From Climacium dendroides (taxonomy: Eukaryota; Streptophyta; Bryopsida; Hypnales; Climaciaceae), in NCBI GenBank assembly GCA_950106755.1, contig OX467082.1, positions 12,152,001 through 12,216,000 on the forward strand: 64,000 nucleotides of DNA, written 5' to 3'. Under the pieces are notes generated by a model that made no database searches, was not told the origin of the DNA, and saw nothing but the letters and a program-made list of their open reading frames with translations. The translations under genes and the position numbers were made by a program. Below, piece by piece: positions 36,591-50,937 of this stretch; the stretch's first letter is position 1; each line of letters opens with the position of its first letter.

Positions 36591-38692
36591 CAAACGGAGT
36601 ACTTGTTGCAGACAGAGGGGACTGGCACGTGTTCAGTCACCGGTCACCACAACTTTCCCAGCTCCCAAGAACGGGTTCGCAATTTTGTCATGGAGTCTAT
36701 TCATGCTGTCTTCCGAAGCTGGAAATGCGCATAAAAAGATTGCAAAATTATGATAAACACGCCAGTTACCACACTTCCAATAACCGGACAGTGGCCATGC
36801 TAATGAACGGACAAGAACCATGCAGTACTCGATCGTCGGGATCGTGACAGTCGGAACCCTACTCTATGGATGAAACCCAAATAATACCCGGATGAACACT
36901 TCATGAAACCCCTTTAGAATGTTTTCCAAGTCAATGGATATATCTTCAAGAAAATGGATGCACCACACGCTGTTTGTCCACATCAAATTGACTGAATAGT
37001 GGAGGCACGAAAATTGTGCAGTAGCAACAGAACAAGCCCGCAAGTCGAACTCAGGCGATGCAATAATTAATTAAGAGCAACTCCACTAAAAGGAAACTTC
37101 ACCATGACAATCTAGGAACAGACTCAGACTGACAAGAAAACAACTTCGTCTTTGTTCAGACGAGTTCATAATTTCAATGGTGATGCACAAGAACAGTACA
37201 CTCACGTCGCTAATCAATCATCTTACTGCTCCTCTTCTCAACCTTGGAGCTGGGAAGATGATTGACCAAACCCTAATAAGAAACTGAATTCATCGAATCT
37301 GCAAAATATTATTTACAAGCTGAACAGTAGTTCAAAGATCCTTCAAATCGTTAGAATGTTTAATTCAATTTAAACGAAGGGTAACCCTACACATGTCAGC
37401 AAGCCATGATAAACAAAAATATCACAAAACTGAGACACTCCCAGCGGTATAGAAAACAAACCTCTAAAAACTTCGCCAAAACATATTTAGATGAACCACA
37501 ATAAAAGACTCACAAGCTACATCAGTCGACAAGATCACAGACCCTAACAAACCCTACATCATGAAATCTCAGACGATGCAGACGTAAAATACTCAGCACT
37601 AACAAGAGACAAAGGGCACGAAAGGTAGAAAAAACTTACGGGGGATGAAAGGGGGAGATTGATCCTGAACCGAGAACGAACTACTCCACTGCTACCATGG
37701 AGGCGGCGGGAACCTTGTCCCAGACGCAACAGAACTGGGATCCACTCTTCTTCGTATTGGCCTCGTAAACATACGCCAACCTCTTCCGGAGACACCAGAT
37801 CACCTCCTCAGATCTATTGACACCCTCAATCTGCATGAACGAGATGCTTGATCGGACTTGGACCTGCATAAAAGGAACGTCTTTCAGAGTTCCAAACATC
37901 AATCTGCGTCATCTCCGGATACGGAACACGGACATAGTGAACAGCGTCTGAACTCTTCGGCACATTCCCTCGCATGTCATTTCCAAGAGGAAGAAACACG
38001 CGGATTCTCTCTACACAGTGCTTGCAATCATGTTCTGGGAAAGCGAAACCATCAAAACTAGAAATCGATTGCGAACGAGTCGAATAGAGTCACCAAAACA
38101 CTTAATACATGGCCATAAAACTACTGAATCCGAATCTGCTTACTGCGTGTTTGCATATGCATACCTCTTGTAACCGAGGACGTTTCCGCGCACGTACAAC
38201 CTGTTCAAACATCACACAACCTCACTCGTCAGAAACCGACAAAGGCACTACCTCCGTAACCACAACCACAACTTCGCGCAGTCCCGGAGGAGACAACTAC
38301 ATGATTCTGAAACCAGGGTTTCTTCAGGAAGGGTTCCATTGCCTTAAGGGCTATATTGCACCAATCCTTGCGAGCAAGAGGTCGTTGGAAAGTGCGTGAA
38401 GCGAGAAACAACCTGACTCGCTTACCTTTGAAATGAAAACGCAAGGCTGGCGGAAACAGCAAGACAGGCAAAGGCGCACTGAAAGCCGCCACCTGCTGGA
38501 CTAAGCGAAACCTAACGTGCAAAACCGCAACCTTGGAAACCCTAGGTGCGTAGTACAGACAGCTTTTCATCAAGCAGCGGAAAGTACGTTCATCCAAATG
38601 CCTTCGAGAACGCGATGGGCACGAGATTTAGGCCGGGATCGCGATGGGAACTCGATTTTGTGCCACCCCACAGTCACTGCACCATATGCGGT
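36590..38692. other. GC-richer conserved block, unit B
   Basis: Near-identical partner of 7700-9797. It holds the better-preserved L35a-like exon and an upstream GTAAGC donor (minus strand, near 38424). A 122-codon minus frame (38597-38229) reads straight through that donor and so is unlikely to be a protein. The remaining frames are not recognised. Confidence 0.5.
37640..37863 (-). pseudogene. Ribosomal protein L35a (eL33)-like pseudogene exon, unit B
   Basis: Better preserved than the unit-A copy. A possible acceptor TTTTATGCAG is followed by codons for (R)SKSDQ, and then, after a small frame disturbance, QIEGVNRSEEVIWCLRKRLA, YVYEANTKKSGSQFCCVWDKV. One base out of frame, LHGSSGVVRSRFRINLP leads into the donor GTAAGTTTTT. 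In one frame the reading stops at VAVE. The two disturbances make it a pseudogene. eL33 is normally about 110-112 residues; about 70 are represented here. Confidence 0.65.
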
Positions 38693-39168
38693 GAAGAACT
38701 GTAAAACTTGGTTTCCTGTGAAATTTGCACGAGGAAACCTTTTTGCACTCTATTTCTTGGAAATGATCATGCCAAGTTTCAGAGCATGCAAGGTTTTATC
38801 ATGGGCCCTCGTCAAGGGATGTTTACGCTGGTTACATGTGCGCTACTTGTCATCTACAGGTTACTGCATTTTCTGCTCCTTGTCCCTCATCTTGCTGAAA
38901 TTGGAAGAACCACTTGAGAGACTTGGTTGAGACTGCTCTGCCCAAAATCGAAAATCGAAGTGTGGCATGGGCTCCTCTGGGCAACGGATGCCTGGTTTGA
39001 TGTGGATATGCCTCAGAAGCACATGCCTATTAAATTGTTTTCCAGTTTGGCTCTCGTTTGTACTGTGTATAAGGTTTTATGACACTGGACTGCAATCTTG
39101 CTCAGGTATTGTCAAACCTTTTTCTATTTTTGCATGACCGCTGAAGACCGAGAGAGAGAGTCGGTATA
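38693..39168. other. Block unique to unit B
   Basis: This replaces the unrelated 9798-10138 of unit A. It contains a 137-codon plus frame that starts in the shared block (38517) and runs on into this unique part, and I do not recognise it. No terminal repeats were seen. Confidence 0.4.
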
Positions 39169-39248
39169 CTTTGTGGTGATTTTGAAGGAACTTTAAACCA
39201 TAGTGGTGGCAATATGTGGGACTGAGACCCAGGAGGATTTGCTTACTG

Positions 39249-42200
39249 ATGGGCTAGACCTAGAAACTCATCTTTCCTATTCGATTGGACTTTCTGGATT
39301 TGCAGAAGTAAGGACTTGCATTTAGGGTCCTTGGACCAGAATACCAGGACTAAGAGAGCAACCTTTTAACCATTTTGAAAAGATCCTGGTGCAGATACGG
39401 AGTGATCTCTGCATTTCGCTCTTAAGACATATGAAGGGATGCTTATTCCAGATTCACATACATATATTGCAGGGAACAAGGTGGGAGTTTATTAACAGTT
39501 TACTTATTAATTCCCATTTAGTAAATGTTTGTACATATGTATATGTTTGATTGATGAGGCAGTGAAGTATATTGATCACCATATAGGGCATATAGTAGTA
39601 TATTGTGGACAACATTATGGAATAGGTGGGTGAGCTGAAAGAGTCTCTTCCAGATGATTGCAAGTTGTCTCTAATGTATTGGTCTAAATGAATGTCCTGA
39701 GAGAAGATCGTCGAGAAGATGCGGGCTGCTTTTAGAATTGTTCAGTCTCGAGGGAACTCATAAAAACTATGATTTGCGATGTGCTGGACACTCATTAGGG
39801 GTTCAATTTGTGCTCTTATAAGATTGAGGGTAAGCATGCACAAAAGACACAAACTGTCTTGCTTTGAAGATTTTAAGTTCTCCGTTGTCTTAGCTTGTTC
39901 ATCCTATATATTTTTTTAAATTTGTTGTTGGCTATAGTAAATTGAATTGAATTGCTTCTCTTATATCTTGTCTTCTTGCATTGTTCTTAGAAGGGTGTTT
40001 TTGATTGTTTTTCTTGTTGATGTTGATGACCATGTCGGGTCATTTCATATTTTAGGATTCTTATTTTGTGTGCTTGCCACAAGAACTTTTTGTCTTTCAT
40101 ACTCATAGTTTCTCATTCCTTAGTATTACAGTGCAGACTATTCTTAAGTACAGACTATTATTAGGATGTAAATAGATATAGTCACTAGTGTAGAACATAG
40201 ATTTTAATGACATGTTGAAATAACATTATTTTAAAAATGTCATTTCAACTTCCTCTACTCAAATGATATTTTTGATACTTTGGTAGATTTTGAATTGACT
40301 TTACTGAGAGTTTGGTAGATCTTGAGTTCAAGATCAAGACACGATTCACAATATTTTCAAAATTTGATAGACTTTAAATCACCACTACATTACAAGTTTC
40401 TTGCATGTACATTTTAAGTAGATTTTTTGAAATCTACAAGCTGCATTTGTAGATGTACAGAAGTACTTTGCATGAAGGTGGATGCAAACAATTTGCCTTC
40501 TTTTAAAAGAAATAACTAACATAGGGAATAGCCCTCCCTGGCTACCACCTGTTGTACACCACTCATTTGCCCAAGTGCAACCTTTCCATTCATAGGGGCT
40601 CACGCATAGTGAGGTGGCATATTGTATAAGGTAGTCTACTCTAAAACCAACCATTTAATGCTAGTTGCCTTTTTCATAGTTTTACATGAACAAAAATGTT
40701 TTTAACTCATTTTTCAAAGAAGGAAAAATAGAAGCCAAACGTAATATAAGTGGCTATATATTTTTTAAAGCATTTTTGAATTTGTTATGAATTTTCAAAG
40801 ATTTCAATTGTAGGTAATCCTAGGTCTCTCCAAAAGCATCCACTTGCAACTTCTAAAGAGATTTGAAGAAATTAAGGTCAACAATTGGCTCTTGCAATAA
40901 AGAATACTTTTTTCTTAATTTGAACAATGGCTAAAGTGGTCCATTTAAGAAACTCTTCATATCCATTCAGTACCTTTTTATAGGGTCCGTTTCAAGAGGC
41001 CAGTCCTTTTTAGAGCACACTACCTTACTCGAAGAGGATCCTTTCCTTTCAAGCTGCCCCATCAAAACTTTGAACCTTCCAACTTGGACTAAGTGCCTAA
41101 ACCCGTGGAGGACCAAGGCATTTTTTGGCTTGAAAATCACTCAAAATTATTTCATTCATCTAAGAAACTTAAAAAATATTTTCTTAAAATCTAACCAAAG
41201 GGTCTTGTTTCAAATTATGGGGTATGAATTTAATGACATTTAACCCTTCAACATTAGATGGACATTCTGTATCTATGGATGACGGAGAAACTTTGTGTTG
41301 AGGACAAAAGTGCAACTATTCATCCTATTGAATTTATATGGAAAGGGAAGATTGTCTATAGTAGTTTCTCTTCCAATGAGTGCTTTTGCATTATTTTAAT
41401 CCAACAATTCACACAGTGACAAAACAAATGATTTCCTCAAGGGTTAACCATATTGATTGCAAGATATTAGCATTCACACTTAGACAAAAAAATTGAAAGG
41501 TGGTTTCCAATTTCTTCTAATTTAGACCTCCATTTGTAGAAACTTTTTGCACTATGGACCATAAATTTAAAAGAATGTATGTCGAACATTTGAGTTTCTA
41601 GTCTAAAAAAAAAATTTAGAAAAAAACCAATTGATTTTTATTCATTAAAAAATTGTGAATCATGAATAAGTCTAAGATTTAACAAAATATGAAATTGTTA
41701 ACATCTCTTAGATGGAATTGAAACACCATAATATCAAAGGTGAAATTGTTCTTGCTAACAAACTTAACCCTATTCAAAATGCATTTGAAAAACTGAAAAA
41801 ATTGCATTCATAATTGAATTTCATAAGTTGTTTTCTGAAGAAGATGCTTCGATTGTTCAAAAAACAAGATTGTCCATAATTTTTTTCATATTTTTCCAAA
41901 TAGAATGAATCAAAGGTTTAGATGTAGATAAAATCTAATCTTTGAGGGAAATTTCTTTTTAAATTGAAGATTAAAAAAAATTAAATATTAAGAAAATTTT
42001 AGTTAAAAAAAATGTTCTAGTTTCTTAAAAAATAAATATAATCACAAGTAAATATAATATTTATTAAAAATTTTTGATTACTTTATTATAAATATAAATT
42101 ATAGTAATTAAGAATACGATCTACATTCATACTTTTAAACCTTACACAAATGAAAGTTTGATTGAAATACCTCTTTCATAGTGTGTATATGGTATGTTCA

Positions 42201-45200
42201 ATATTGCTTAAAGCTTGGGTTTTCAAATGTTGTAAAAAAATGCAATTTTGAGAACTCTATAGGATAATAAATTGGTGTACAAAATGTCAAAGTCTAGTGT
42301 CTCCCATGTTTTGAAGTTCAAAAAACGTTTATGAAAATCTACCTATTTTAAAGACTTCTCATTCAACTTATGGGCAAATAGGACGACATTATAATTGTTG
42401 AACTCATGATTCTTCCACCTACTTTGTTTGGTTCTTGGTTCTTCCAAATTTTAATTATTCAATATCAACAACTATGTAACATTGTTCATTATCAATCCCT
42501 TTGTGAATGTTGTAATTATATTTCATGGTCAGTTAAATGTAGGAAATGTTCATATTTTCTTCTTGTTTTATATATGCTTTTAGAAAAAAATTAATCACCC
42601 TGACAATTGCCTTTTTCCTTGGTCTTCCTTCATATATATGTTAGAATATTGCTTGTACCTTGACAATTTACAATTTCAATCATCCTACATCTATTTTTTT
42701 CAACCAACTTGTTTTTATAAATTTTAACCCCTAAAGTCCCAAGGCCAATTTTCTGCTCAAATCCATCCAAAATTGCCAAGTTTGTTGTATTTGTAAGAGA
42801 AAAATAATATAACATTTTTTTATTAGAATCTCAAATTTCATGAAGTTTAACCATATAGATCAGAAGATATAAGTATTTGTAGTTGAAAAAAAACGCTTTC
42901 TGAAGTCTAGGTTGTAATTTCAAATGACTTTGATTGCCATTTTAAAAAAATTGACTATAGACTTTGACTTTAAAATTTTCGATGTTGAAGAATTCAATTG
43001 AGATTCTAGAGAAAAAATTCACACAAACACACTTCATTTTCATTCTTTAAAACATTGTTAAGTAGAAGTAAGTACAAGATTGGAAGAAAAACTAAACCAT
43101 TAATAACTCTAAGATGGGATTGAAACACGATAATTCCAACAATGAGATTGATTAAGCAAGCAAAATTAACCTTATTTACCATTTTTTTTGAAAAATTATA
43201 AAAAATGTACAAAATGATTTTGACTTTTTGTGATTTTTTTTGTACTACCCACCGACCTCCATTATCAGCTTATTACGCCATAACCTTTGCTCCTAGACAC
43301 CAATTGAATTAAAAATTAAATTCCCTAAAAGCTCATGTGTTTGTCTAACTTCCTAAAAAGTTTCAAAAAAGTCAAATGAATATTGAGACTGTATGAGCCT
43401 ACCTAAAGTTGTATTTTGACATCCGTAGGGCCAGAGGGACTTTCAAGGTTAAAAGTATGATATCATTTCATAAATTTAAAGGAAGATTCTTCTATCAAGG
43501 TTTTTTCTTGAAATCTAGCTGAATTTGTTGAAGACAATCCTTTACTTTCATTTTGTACTTATTCAACTTGGTGTCATTTCCTAAAATGAAATATAAATAA
43601 ACTTCCTACTTTTAGTGTCCTTGACATATCTATTCTCAAAGTAAAAATAATTTATTAAGATATAAAAATGGACCATTTCATTATTGCATATTACACTAGG
43701 TTGAGATAATTTTAGAGTTTAATTAGTTTTTAAGAGTTTTTTGTATACATTTAAAATCAAAATTTTGGTCTACTCAATGAACTTGATAACAACTACACTT
43801 CACTATATGGTTTCATTTTCTCCACATGATTGTAAATAATGAATATTAGTAGTAAAATATAATCTATGATAATTTTTGAATGATTACTTTGTATTCACTA
43901 GCAATGAAGTAGAGAGAATGGTAATTTATTTCCTTGATTTCCCAGAGGGTGCACTACAAAGGAAGTTCATTGGTGAGGAGCAACCAAATTTTAAACCCCC
44001 TATATTATATCCTAAAATTTTATTTTTTTTCTAAAAGAAAATATAAATAGATTTTTTTACTTTGAAAGTTTATATTATAAATTATTGTTATTTTTTATGT
44101 TAATAATAATTATTTACAAATTTTAGAAGAAAAAAGATACACTATAAAGCTAAAAATAACTTTCGCATCCCTATATTATATAAGAAAAAAAAATTGAAAA
44201 ATGAAAAAAATTTGAAAAATGAAAAAAAAATTCTATAAAATAGCTTCCTACTAGAAGTTTATTTTGGTTGAATATTGATACAATAATCATGTTTATGTGA
44301 ACTCTATAAATATTTTAGTTGAAAAACATGCCATTTTAGTTCATTTTTCAATCCTTTCTAGACAATATATCACATGTTATTTAGGATTGAAATTTTTGGC
44401 AATAGAAACCTTTAGAAATTGTTAAACAAAGCTCAAAATTGTAGGTTGAAATTATAGTTTAGAAAGTAATTAGGAAAAGTAGAAATGGGTAGTTAGGATT
44501 TGGTCGCTCCTCACCCATGAACTTCCTATATATTGCACTTTCCGTGCCTTGATTAGTGTTAATAGTTTATATGTATTGGACTAACTTCTGTCAATAAGTG
44601 ACCATATTATTCTATTTTAAATGTATGTATTTGTATACAAGAAGATTCTATGAGCCCTCTTTAAAAGGATTGAAATGACATGTAAAATTTATTCAACTCA
44701 ACAAATAAGATAAAACTTTTGAAAAATGTTTGCTAAGTATAAAATACTAGTCTTATAGGAGGTTCATTAAATACAATTGGTTAAAAAGTAAGATGGAGTT
44801 GCCAAAATATTTTTATTTGAAACTGAATAAACTAGTCATGTGCATGAAAATTAAATACATTTCAAACACATATACAACAAAATATTCTTCATTGAGTTAA
44901 TTCTTACCCTTTATAATTATTTTTCACTTTATTATTTAATGTGCATGAAATTATGCTATTTGGGTAGAGTCAAAAGAATGGAAAATGTTCAATTCTACTA
45001 CATAATAATATGCATGTAGTTGAAACTATGTTTTGGAATTGAATGTTGTAGCCTATAAAACCTTGGTTTGACAAATAAGAGGTGAACCAAAAAAAGACTT
45101 CAACCATAAAGTTGATCCATGACATACAACAAACTAGCAATTGAGCAAATTCTCTTTGATCTAAATTTGATGAGAATAAATACATGAAGTTTGAAATGTA

Positions 45201-47393
45201 CTTTTACTTGCCCTTTATGATGCATATTTGTATAAAATACTAACAAGTGTGAAGAGGGCTACAAGCATTAAGGAGTTCAATATACTAGCTATACAAGCAT
45301 ACTTTGAAAGTTTGGATTCTCTTTTGTTTTTTCTAAATATATTTCAATTACAGATTTGTTTTTTTTATTACAATGTCCAATATGATGTACATATTCTAAG
45401 GTGCCAAAACAAATACAAAGATGAAAAGGGACTATGGCTTCACATATTTTCAAAATCATTTTTTATGTCCAATTATAAAAGTGATATAAATAGAATACAA
45501 ACACAAATGTTGTTAAAATTGAAAAATAAGAAAAAAGTTAAAAGAACAAAATGGAAACTAGCCATTTGCAAAAACGTTTTGGAGATGGTGAATTACCAAA
45601 AGAACCACCAAAATAATGTTTTATGTGTTCTACAATGCGTCTCTAACAAGATCACTTTGTGGACTTCCACACCTCATAAAATTAAGTATTTTTGAAATTC
45701 CTTTGTACAACATCTAGAAATATACTTGAAGACTTTTTCCATGAAATTTCAGCTTAAAATTCTTTTTCATGGGTACTCAATAGTATTGAAAACCTCCAAA
45801 TTGGGAAGTGTGACATAAAATTGGGAGCTATTTTTAGATAGTAATTTTTTTTTAAATTACTAAAAATTAGATAAGGTAAATAATAGATATGAATACCTTG
45901 CCTATATTTGAGTCATCAAAGAACCAAAATGCAAAAGTTATAGCAAAAAAACTAATCAATATACAAGGTGTTATAAAAAATAATACAAGTGTTTCTTGCA
46001 ATCATCCAAAACTTTTGTGGGAAGGTTTCTAAACAATTTACTTAAATCCTACAAATAATGAAAATGGCCAATATGAAAACTTGGACTTGGTGTTTTATTC
46101 CTTTGTTACAGGGGAGGTAAGGTGTATTTGTTTTTAATATTTTTTGCAAATGAAGCTCTTCAATTTGAATCACAAAAAATGTAAAAATTTAAAAATAGGA
46201 AGATTGTACTAATTTATAGTGTTGATATTAGAGTTAATTGTAAAGTGTGCGTAATATTGGACCAATAGTTGGGAGTTTGGGAAAAGTATAGGTGAAAATT
46301 CCTTGGAACACCAAAACTCAATGCTAAGGTAGGATGTCTAGAAAAGTGCCTAGGCTCTAAAATCACCCACCTCTTGAAATGTACACCTTTTATACATGTT
46401 AATTTTTGACTGTATAAATAATGTACAAATAGTGAACATTTAGAAGAGATGGAAAATTTTAGAGTGATATTGCATTCTGACTAAAACATTCATAACTAAT
46501 CTCTCAAGGTTCCAAAAAATATGAAATGACTTAGGTTAGGTGTCAATTTCTCTTGTCTTTCAAGGAAAATATACAAAAAAAAATTCAAAAATGATTAGAG
46601 CCCTACCACCCCATTATCCAATATCAGATATCAGCTTGGGTGTTTTTAACAATAGAAACCCCAAACTAAAGCTTCTCTCTAAACCTCCAAGCTTCAATAG
46701 CCTGACCCCAAATCCAAACCAAGTAGTTTCCTGAATCCTCTAGTGCCCTTGACTTGAAATCTCAATTCTGTTTGTTTCCAAACCTTAAACGCTCCAAATT
46801 TCCGCGCTCGGACACCACCCACCACATTCCTAGACCAACCAAAACACGTTACAACCTCCAATCCTTCATATTCTTGAACCTGAACCTAAACCTAAACTAC
46901 ATTCCTTTTTGAACCTTAGGCCCGTTTTTGAGTTTGTACCTCGTCGCCCTGAAGACAACAAGTATTAGTCTGATGACAATAAGTGTCGGCCAGAAATCCT
47001 ATTTGTCACGCCCGTAAGGACTTGCATGCTATTTTAGCATTTTGCATCAACATACCAAAACTCTTTCTACCGAGGAGCTCAACCAAACTTCGTTTTTTTA
47101 GAGTAAGTCGTCCCAAGTCTAAACTCTATAGGATCTATATTCATCATTTTTTTTCGCACACTTTTACTCTCATCATATACTTGAGTTTTGTCTCTCATTT
47201 TTCTATGCCTGATTTAGTTTTGAATTTCTTGATTTAGTTTTTGGTTTTGTAAGGATTTTGTTGATGTACGGTGTAATTTAGCTTTGCTTCGCAACTAGTT
47301 GAATGCCATGTTTGAAAGCCCTGGCCTTGTGAGGAATGATGCATCGTTGCTGAAGCTTCATTGATGAATACTGCTGATTGTCTATGTGGTTGG
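39249..47393. other. AT-rich spacer, unit B, no recognisable gene
   Basis: Partner of 11325-19427. It shows the same short open frames (45228-45695 plus, 155 codons; 45185-44970 minus, 71 codons), with a handful of replacements in the first and none in the second. It differs from unit A by small indels, for example an extra AATTTGAAAAATGAAAA-type repeat near 44200. Nothing else can be supported. Confidence 0.5.
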
Positions 47394-47396
47394 GTG

Positions 47397-47705
47397 CACT
47401 AGAAGAAAACTGCATTTTACTTGATATAAATTGCATTTTACTTGACCAAAATTGTGTTTTATTCAACAAAAAGTATGGAATCAATTTTGTTGAGTTTTCC
47501 TTTCATAACGCAAAATTCTACATTTCAACATTTCAATGCAAAATTTGACAAGTAAAATGTAGATTTTTGACAAGTAAAACACACAATTTTGTGTTGGAAT
47601 GCAAAATGCAGTGTTGCAAAGGGAGGATTCAACAAAACTGATTCCATACTTTTATATTGAGTAAAACACAATTTTTTTCATATACAACGGGATTCTTTCC
47701 TAGTA
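47397..47705. repeat. Foldback at the left end of the 3.54-kb insertion
   Basis: The left half (ACTAGAAGAAAACT ... AATTGTGTTTTATTCAACA ... AGTATGGAATCA) is the reverse complement of the right half (TGATTCCATACTTT ... GTAAAACACAATT ... TTCTTTCCTAGT), with mismatches and a central spacer. This could be a CACTA MITE that recruited neighbouring sequence, or an extended subterminal repeat. Confidence 0.7.
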
Positions 47706-48331
47706 AAGGCCATATTTGTTATATTAAGACTTTTGGTAGTCTCATTTTTATCCTCGACTTGAAGATAAATCATAATAACTGTTTAATTTTAAGACTATTT
47801 GGTAAGTTGAGATTTCAATGTATTAATATATATAAAAACCTTTGATTTCCCAAAGGTTGCAAGCTCATCTTATCCTTGACTCGAGGATAAATCACTATAA
47901 ATGTTTTAGGGTTGTAGTCTCAAAATGTGCAGATTGTCTCATTTTAACGAATAAGGCCATAGTGGTTGTAATACTCTAAATTTTTTATTTTTAGTCTATT
48001 TGACTTGTGTAGTGTGAATAGAGTTCATAGATTGTTCCATTTCCATTTGTGAGTCTATTAGTCTTGCAGATTTCACACACGAATGGAATTGTTGGGATTG
48101 AGATTTGAACCGGGTCAAATAGACATGATTTTGAAAAGTGTCAATTAGCCTTCATAGCCCTTGGTGAAGAGTTATCTTTACCAAATTTTGGGACTATAAG
48201 TCCAAAGGTCCATTTTCGTTTTCCTGCAGTTCATACAGGTGGTATGACTCGTTGTAAATTGTGCTTGTGCAAATTGTGAAATATATTTGCCGCATTTAAT
48301 TGATTATGTGAATGCACTGGAACAATTGATT

Positions 48332-50630
48332 GTCTAATTGACTGTGTATGTAAAGACTATACCTGTGTGTATGTCAAGTGGATGTATGTGAAGTTGTTGG
48401 TGAGAATTGTTGAAGTTGTGGTCTAAGTGCTTGAATGATGAAGTCAGTAATTGGTTGGGAATAACTTACTGTCTAATTGACTGGAGCTTAATCCATCCAT
48501 GCTCGTTTGTGAACTGAGCTTGTGTGTCTGAGTGAGATTAATCATTGAGAAATTCAGCTAAATCGTGTGTATGTAATTTTCCGGTTGGAAATTAAGTCAA
48601 ATTGCCTTGGTAGGGTCGGATTACAATCAAATTGCTTGATTGTAAATTACCATTCAAAGTTTATAGACGATGTAAGATCAAATCGTAGGGATAGATTGAG
48701 TTTGTTAAATTAACTGAGTACGGTAGGTATATGTCAGTGGGTCGAATTGACTGAGAATTAGATTACAAGGTGCAAAATTAATATATTTCAGATTCGGGAA
48801 ACAACTAACAAAAGCAAAGGTCATGGTGCGGTGATAAAATTGTAGTAAGTCAAGTCGATTAGTTTGAGTAAAAGAATCTATAAGAAGATTAAATGAATGT
48901 GTCTAATTGCTAAAGAGTTCACAGAGATTGAATTTGCAAAATCCAGTCACGGTTAGGTTAAACTCCTACGAGTCCTGCGGATTCAATCGGGTATTAAAGT
49001 GGTTGCAAGTCGATTTGACGAAGAATTTTGTGAAATCAAATACTGAAGTGAGGGCAAATTGGAAATAGTAATTGTGACTGGAAGAAAGAATGTCAAGTTG
49101 AAATCTGGCTTAAACTTGGAGTCAAATTGCATTCAACCACGAGAGAGAGAAAGAATGTGGAAGTGGTAATCTGCAATCTTCACTTCATATGCAATGCCGA
49201 GAGTGCACTAGTCCGATTGACGAGGAGCTTGGAGAATGGGGCTATGCGATAGATGGTGAAGAAATTACAACAAATCGACCTTACAAAAATCTGCTGTAAC
49301 AAATGATAAATTACTTTGTTGTCAATTTCCACGTTACTTATGTAAAAATCTTGTTGATGTATGTGTGTATACAATATATGTAAGTGATATTGAATTAAAG
49401 AATTGTCAAAATAAGTTAACAATAGTGGTGAACTTTGAGAAATTTGTTAAGTCAAGTTGACACATCCTGTCTAAATTAGGTAAAACCTGCCTTGAGTCAA
49501 TTGGACTGCATGAAAATTGATTTATATAATTAAGCAAGATAATTCAAATTGACAAACTTAGGAGTTAAAATTTAGTGTAATTGCCGTAAGTATCAACTGA
49601 TTCAAAATTGCATTGGACTGAGAAATAGAAATTTTCGTATTAAGTGGTCAATATTGTAAGGTTGTGTTTTTGTTTCACCTGTGAAAGACTGTAGAAATAA
49701 AGATATGAAATTCGTGGGTTAGCCAGCTTGGCAGTTGAAAATTGTGGTCAGAAGTGTAATGGTCAAATTGACGCTTGGAATAATTAATTCTCAAATTTAT
49801 ATAATACTATGCCACAGGGCTATGATATACATGTGTGATACATTAAAATGAAATAAGTTTAATTAACATTGTATGTAATTGATATTGAAACTAACCAAGG
49901 CCTAACAGTGGAATATGTTTAAGTGTGGTTGTTGGTCTAATTGACATTTCACATGAAATTGTTTGCATTGTGTATATTTAATATTGTAGCGTGAAAGCAA
50001 CCTTAGCCATTTTTTATAAATTGAAATGATCCCAATTGTGGTAGAGTTAGGCTGTAAGTCGAGTTGACCCACTATTGGTAAATCAAGATAATTAGACTAT
50101 ATTAGATAATTTACAATGGAGAGATAGTAAAAAGTGTCAAGAAGCATAAGATAAAATAAGTAGGTGAGACTTATCCATTACAAGGGATCCAAATTTGATT
50201 GCATAACCAACGCATTAGTCAAGTCAATAGATGTTGGAAAAGCAGGGCCTATTAGACCAAAGTGAACAAGCAAAGATGCACGGCCATAGGTCAAGTTGGA
50301 CAACTGGTTGGTGGTAAGGCCAAGCTAAGGCAAATTGACATTAATAGCAGCCAAACGAGATTGGCAGACGTGAAGCTTTAATCAAGCACCAAGAAAAGAT
50401 CCATCCCTTTCATGCTCATGCATACGGGAAATTGACATAGGATTACAGATTTTCGTTGAGCATGATTAACATTGGCAATTAGGCTAGTAAATAGAATTGT
50501 TTAAATACAACGGAATAAATGGATGAAATGAGCAATGAAGCAAATTGTCCCTAAAAGTTTATTGTATTTTTAAATATATAACTTGTCATTTTGATTACGT
50601 GGATAGAGCATGCATAAAGGACAAATTGAC
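48332..50630. repeat. Dispersed palindromic GTCNARTTGAC motif array
   Basis: Exact forms of GTC-N-A-A/G-TTGAC are at 48332 (GTCTAATTGAC), 48471, 48741 (GTCGAATTGAC), 49451 (GTCAAGTTGAC), 49762 (GTCAAATTGAC), 49935 and 50058 (GTCGAGTTGAC). Near matches are at 48596, 49009, 49092, 49121, 49211, 49496, 49543, 50290, 50330, 50427 and 50620. The core GTCAA-N-TTGAC is an interrupted palindrome. It is found through most of the 3.54-kb insertion and is not obvious outside it. Confidence 0.75.
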
Positions 50631-50937
50631 CTCCCTTGATAAATTAACTTGAAATTTGACCACCAAAGCCAAAATACTAGACAGGACTGAGACGTCATAC
50701 ATTGAGTCTATTATATATAGCATGGATAATGGACTGTGACAATTTGATATAAAAAGGGATATAAGTGTGAAAGACCTAAAACAAGAAACAAAAAAACAAA
50801 GTAAATAAACATCCAAAATACTGAAACGAGTGACCTTAGCTACATAAAACGTTAGACTTTTTGACCTTTTCTTTGGATTAACCCCTATACTAGTAATCCT
50901 TGGATTTTGGTAAATAGACAAAATTTACATTATAGTG

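Larger units (their letters stand above)
47397..50937. mobile_element. 3.54-kb CACTA-like insertion in unit B, non-autonomous
   Basis: Unit A has the uninterrupted site TTGGGTGGTGCC (GTG at 19428-19430). In unit B the same site is split into TTGGGTG and GTGGTACC, with GTG repeated at 47394-47396 and 50938-50940, a 3-bp target duplication. The insertion begins CACTAGAAGAAAAC and ends ATTATAGTG, so both ends read CACTA inward, but only the left end has the longer GAAGAAAA extension. No transposase or other recognisable gene is inside. The left 309 bp folds back on itself, and the interior carries a spread-out GTCNAATTGAC motif array. Confidence 0.82.

Noticed and set aside
38229..38597. 122-codon minus frame reading through a KGKRVRL stretch
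   Set aside because: The reading crosses a strong GTAAGC donor and is broken in the other unit; more likely leader exon plus intron than a protein.
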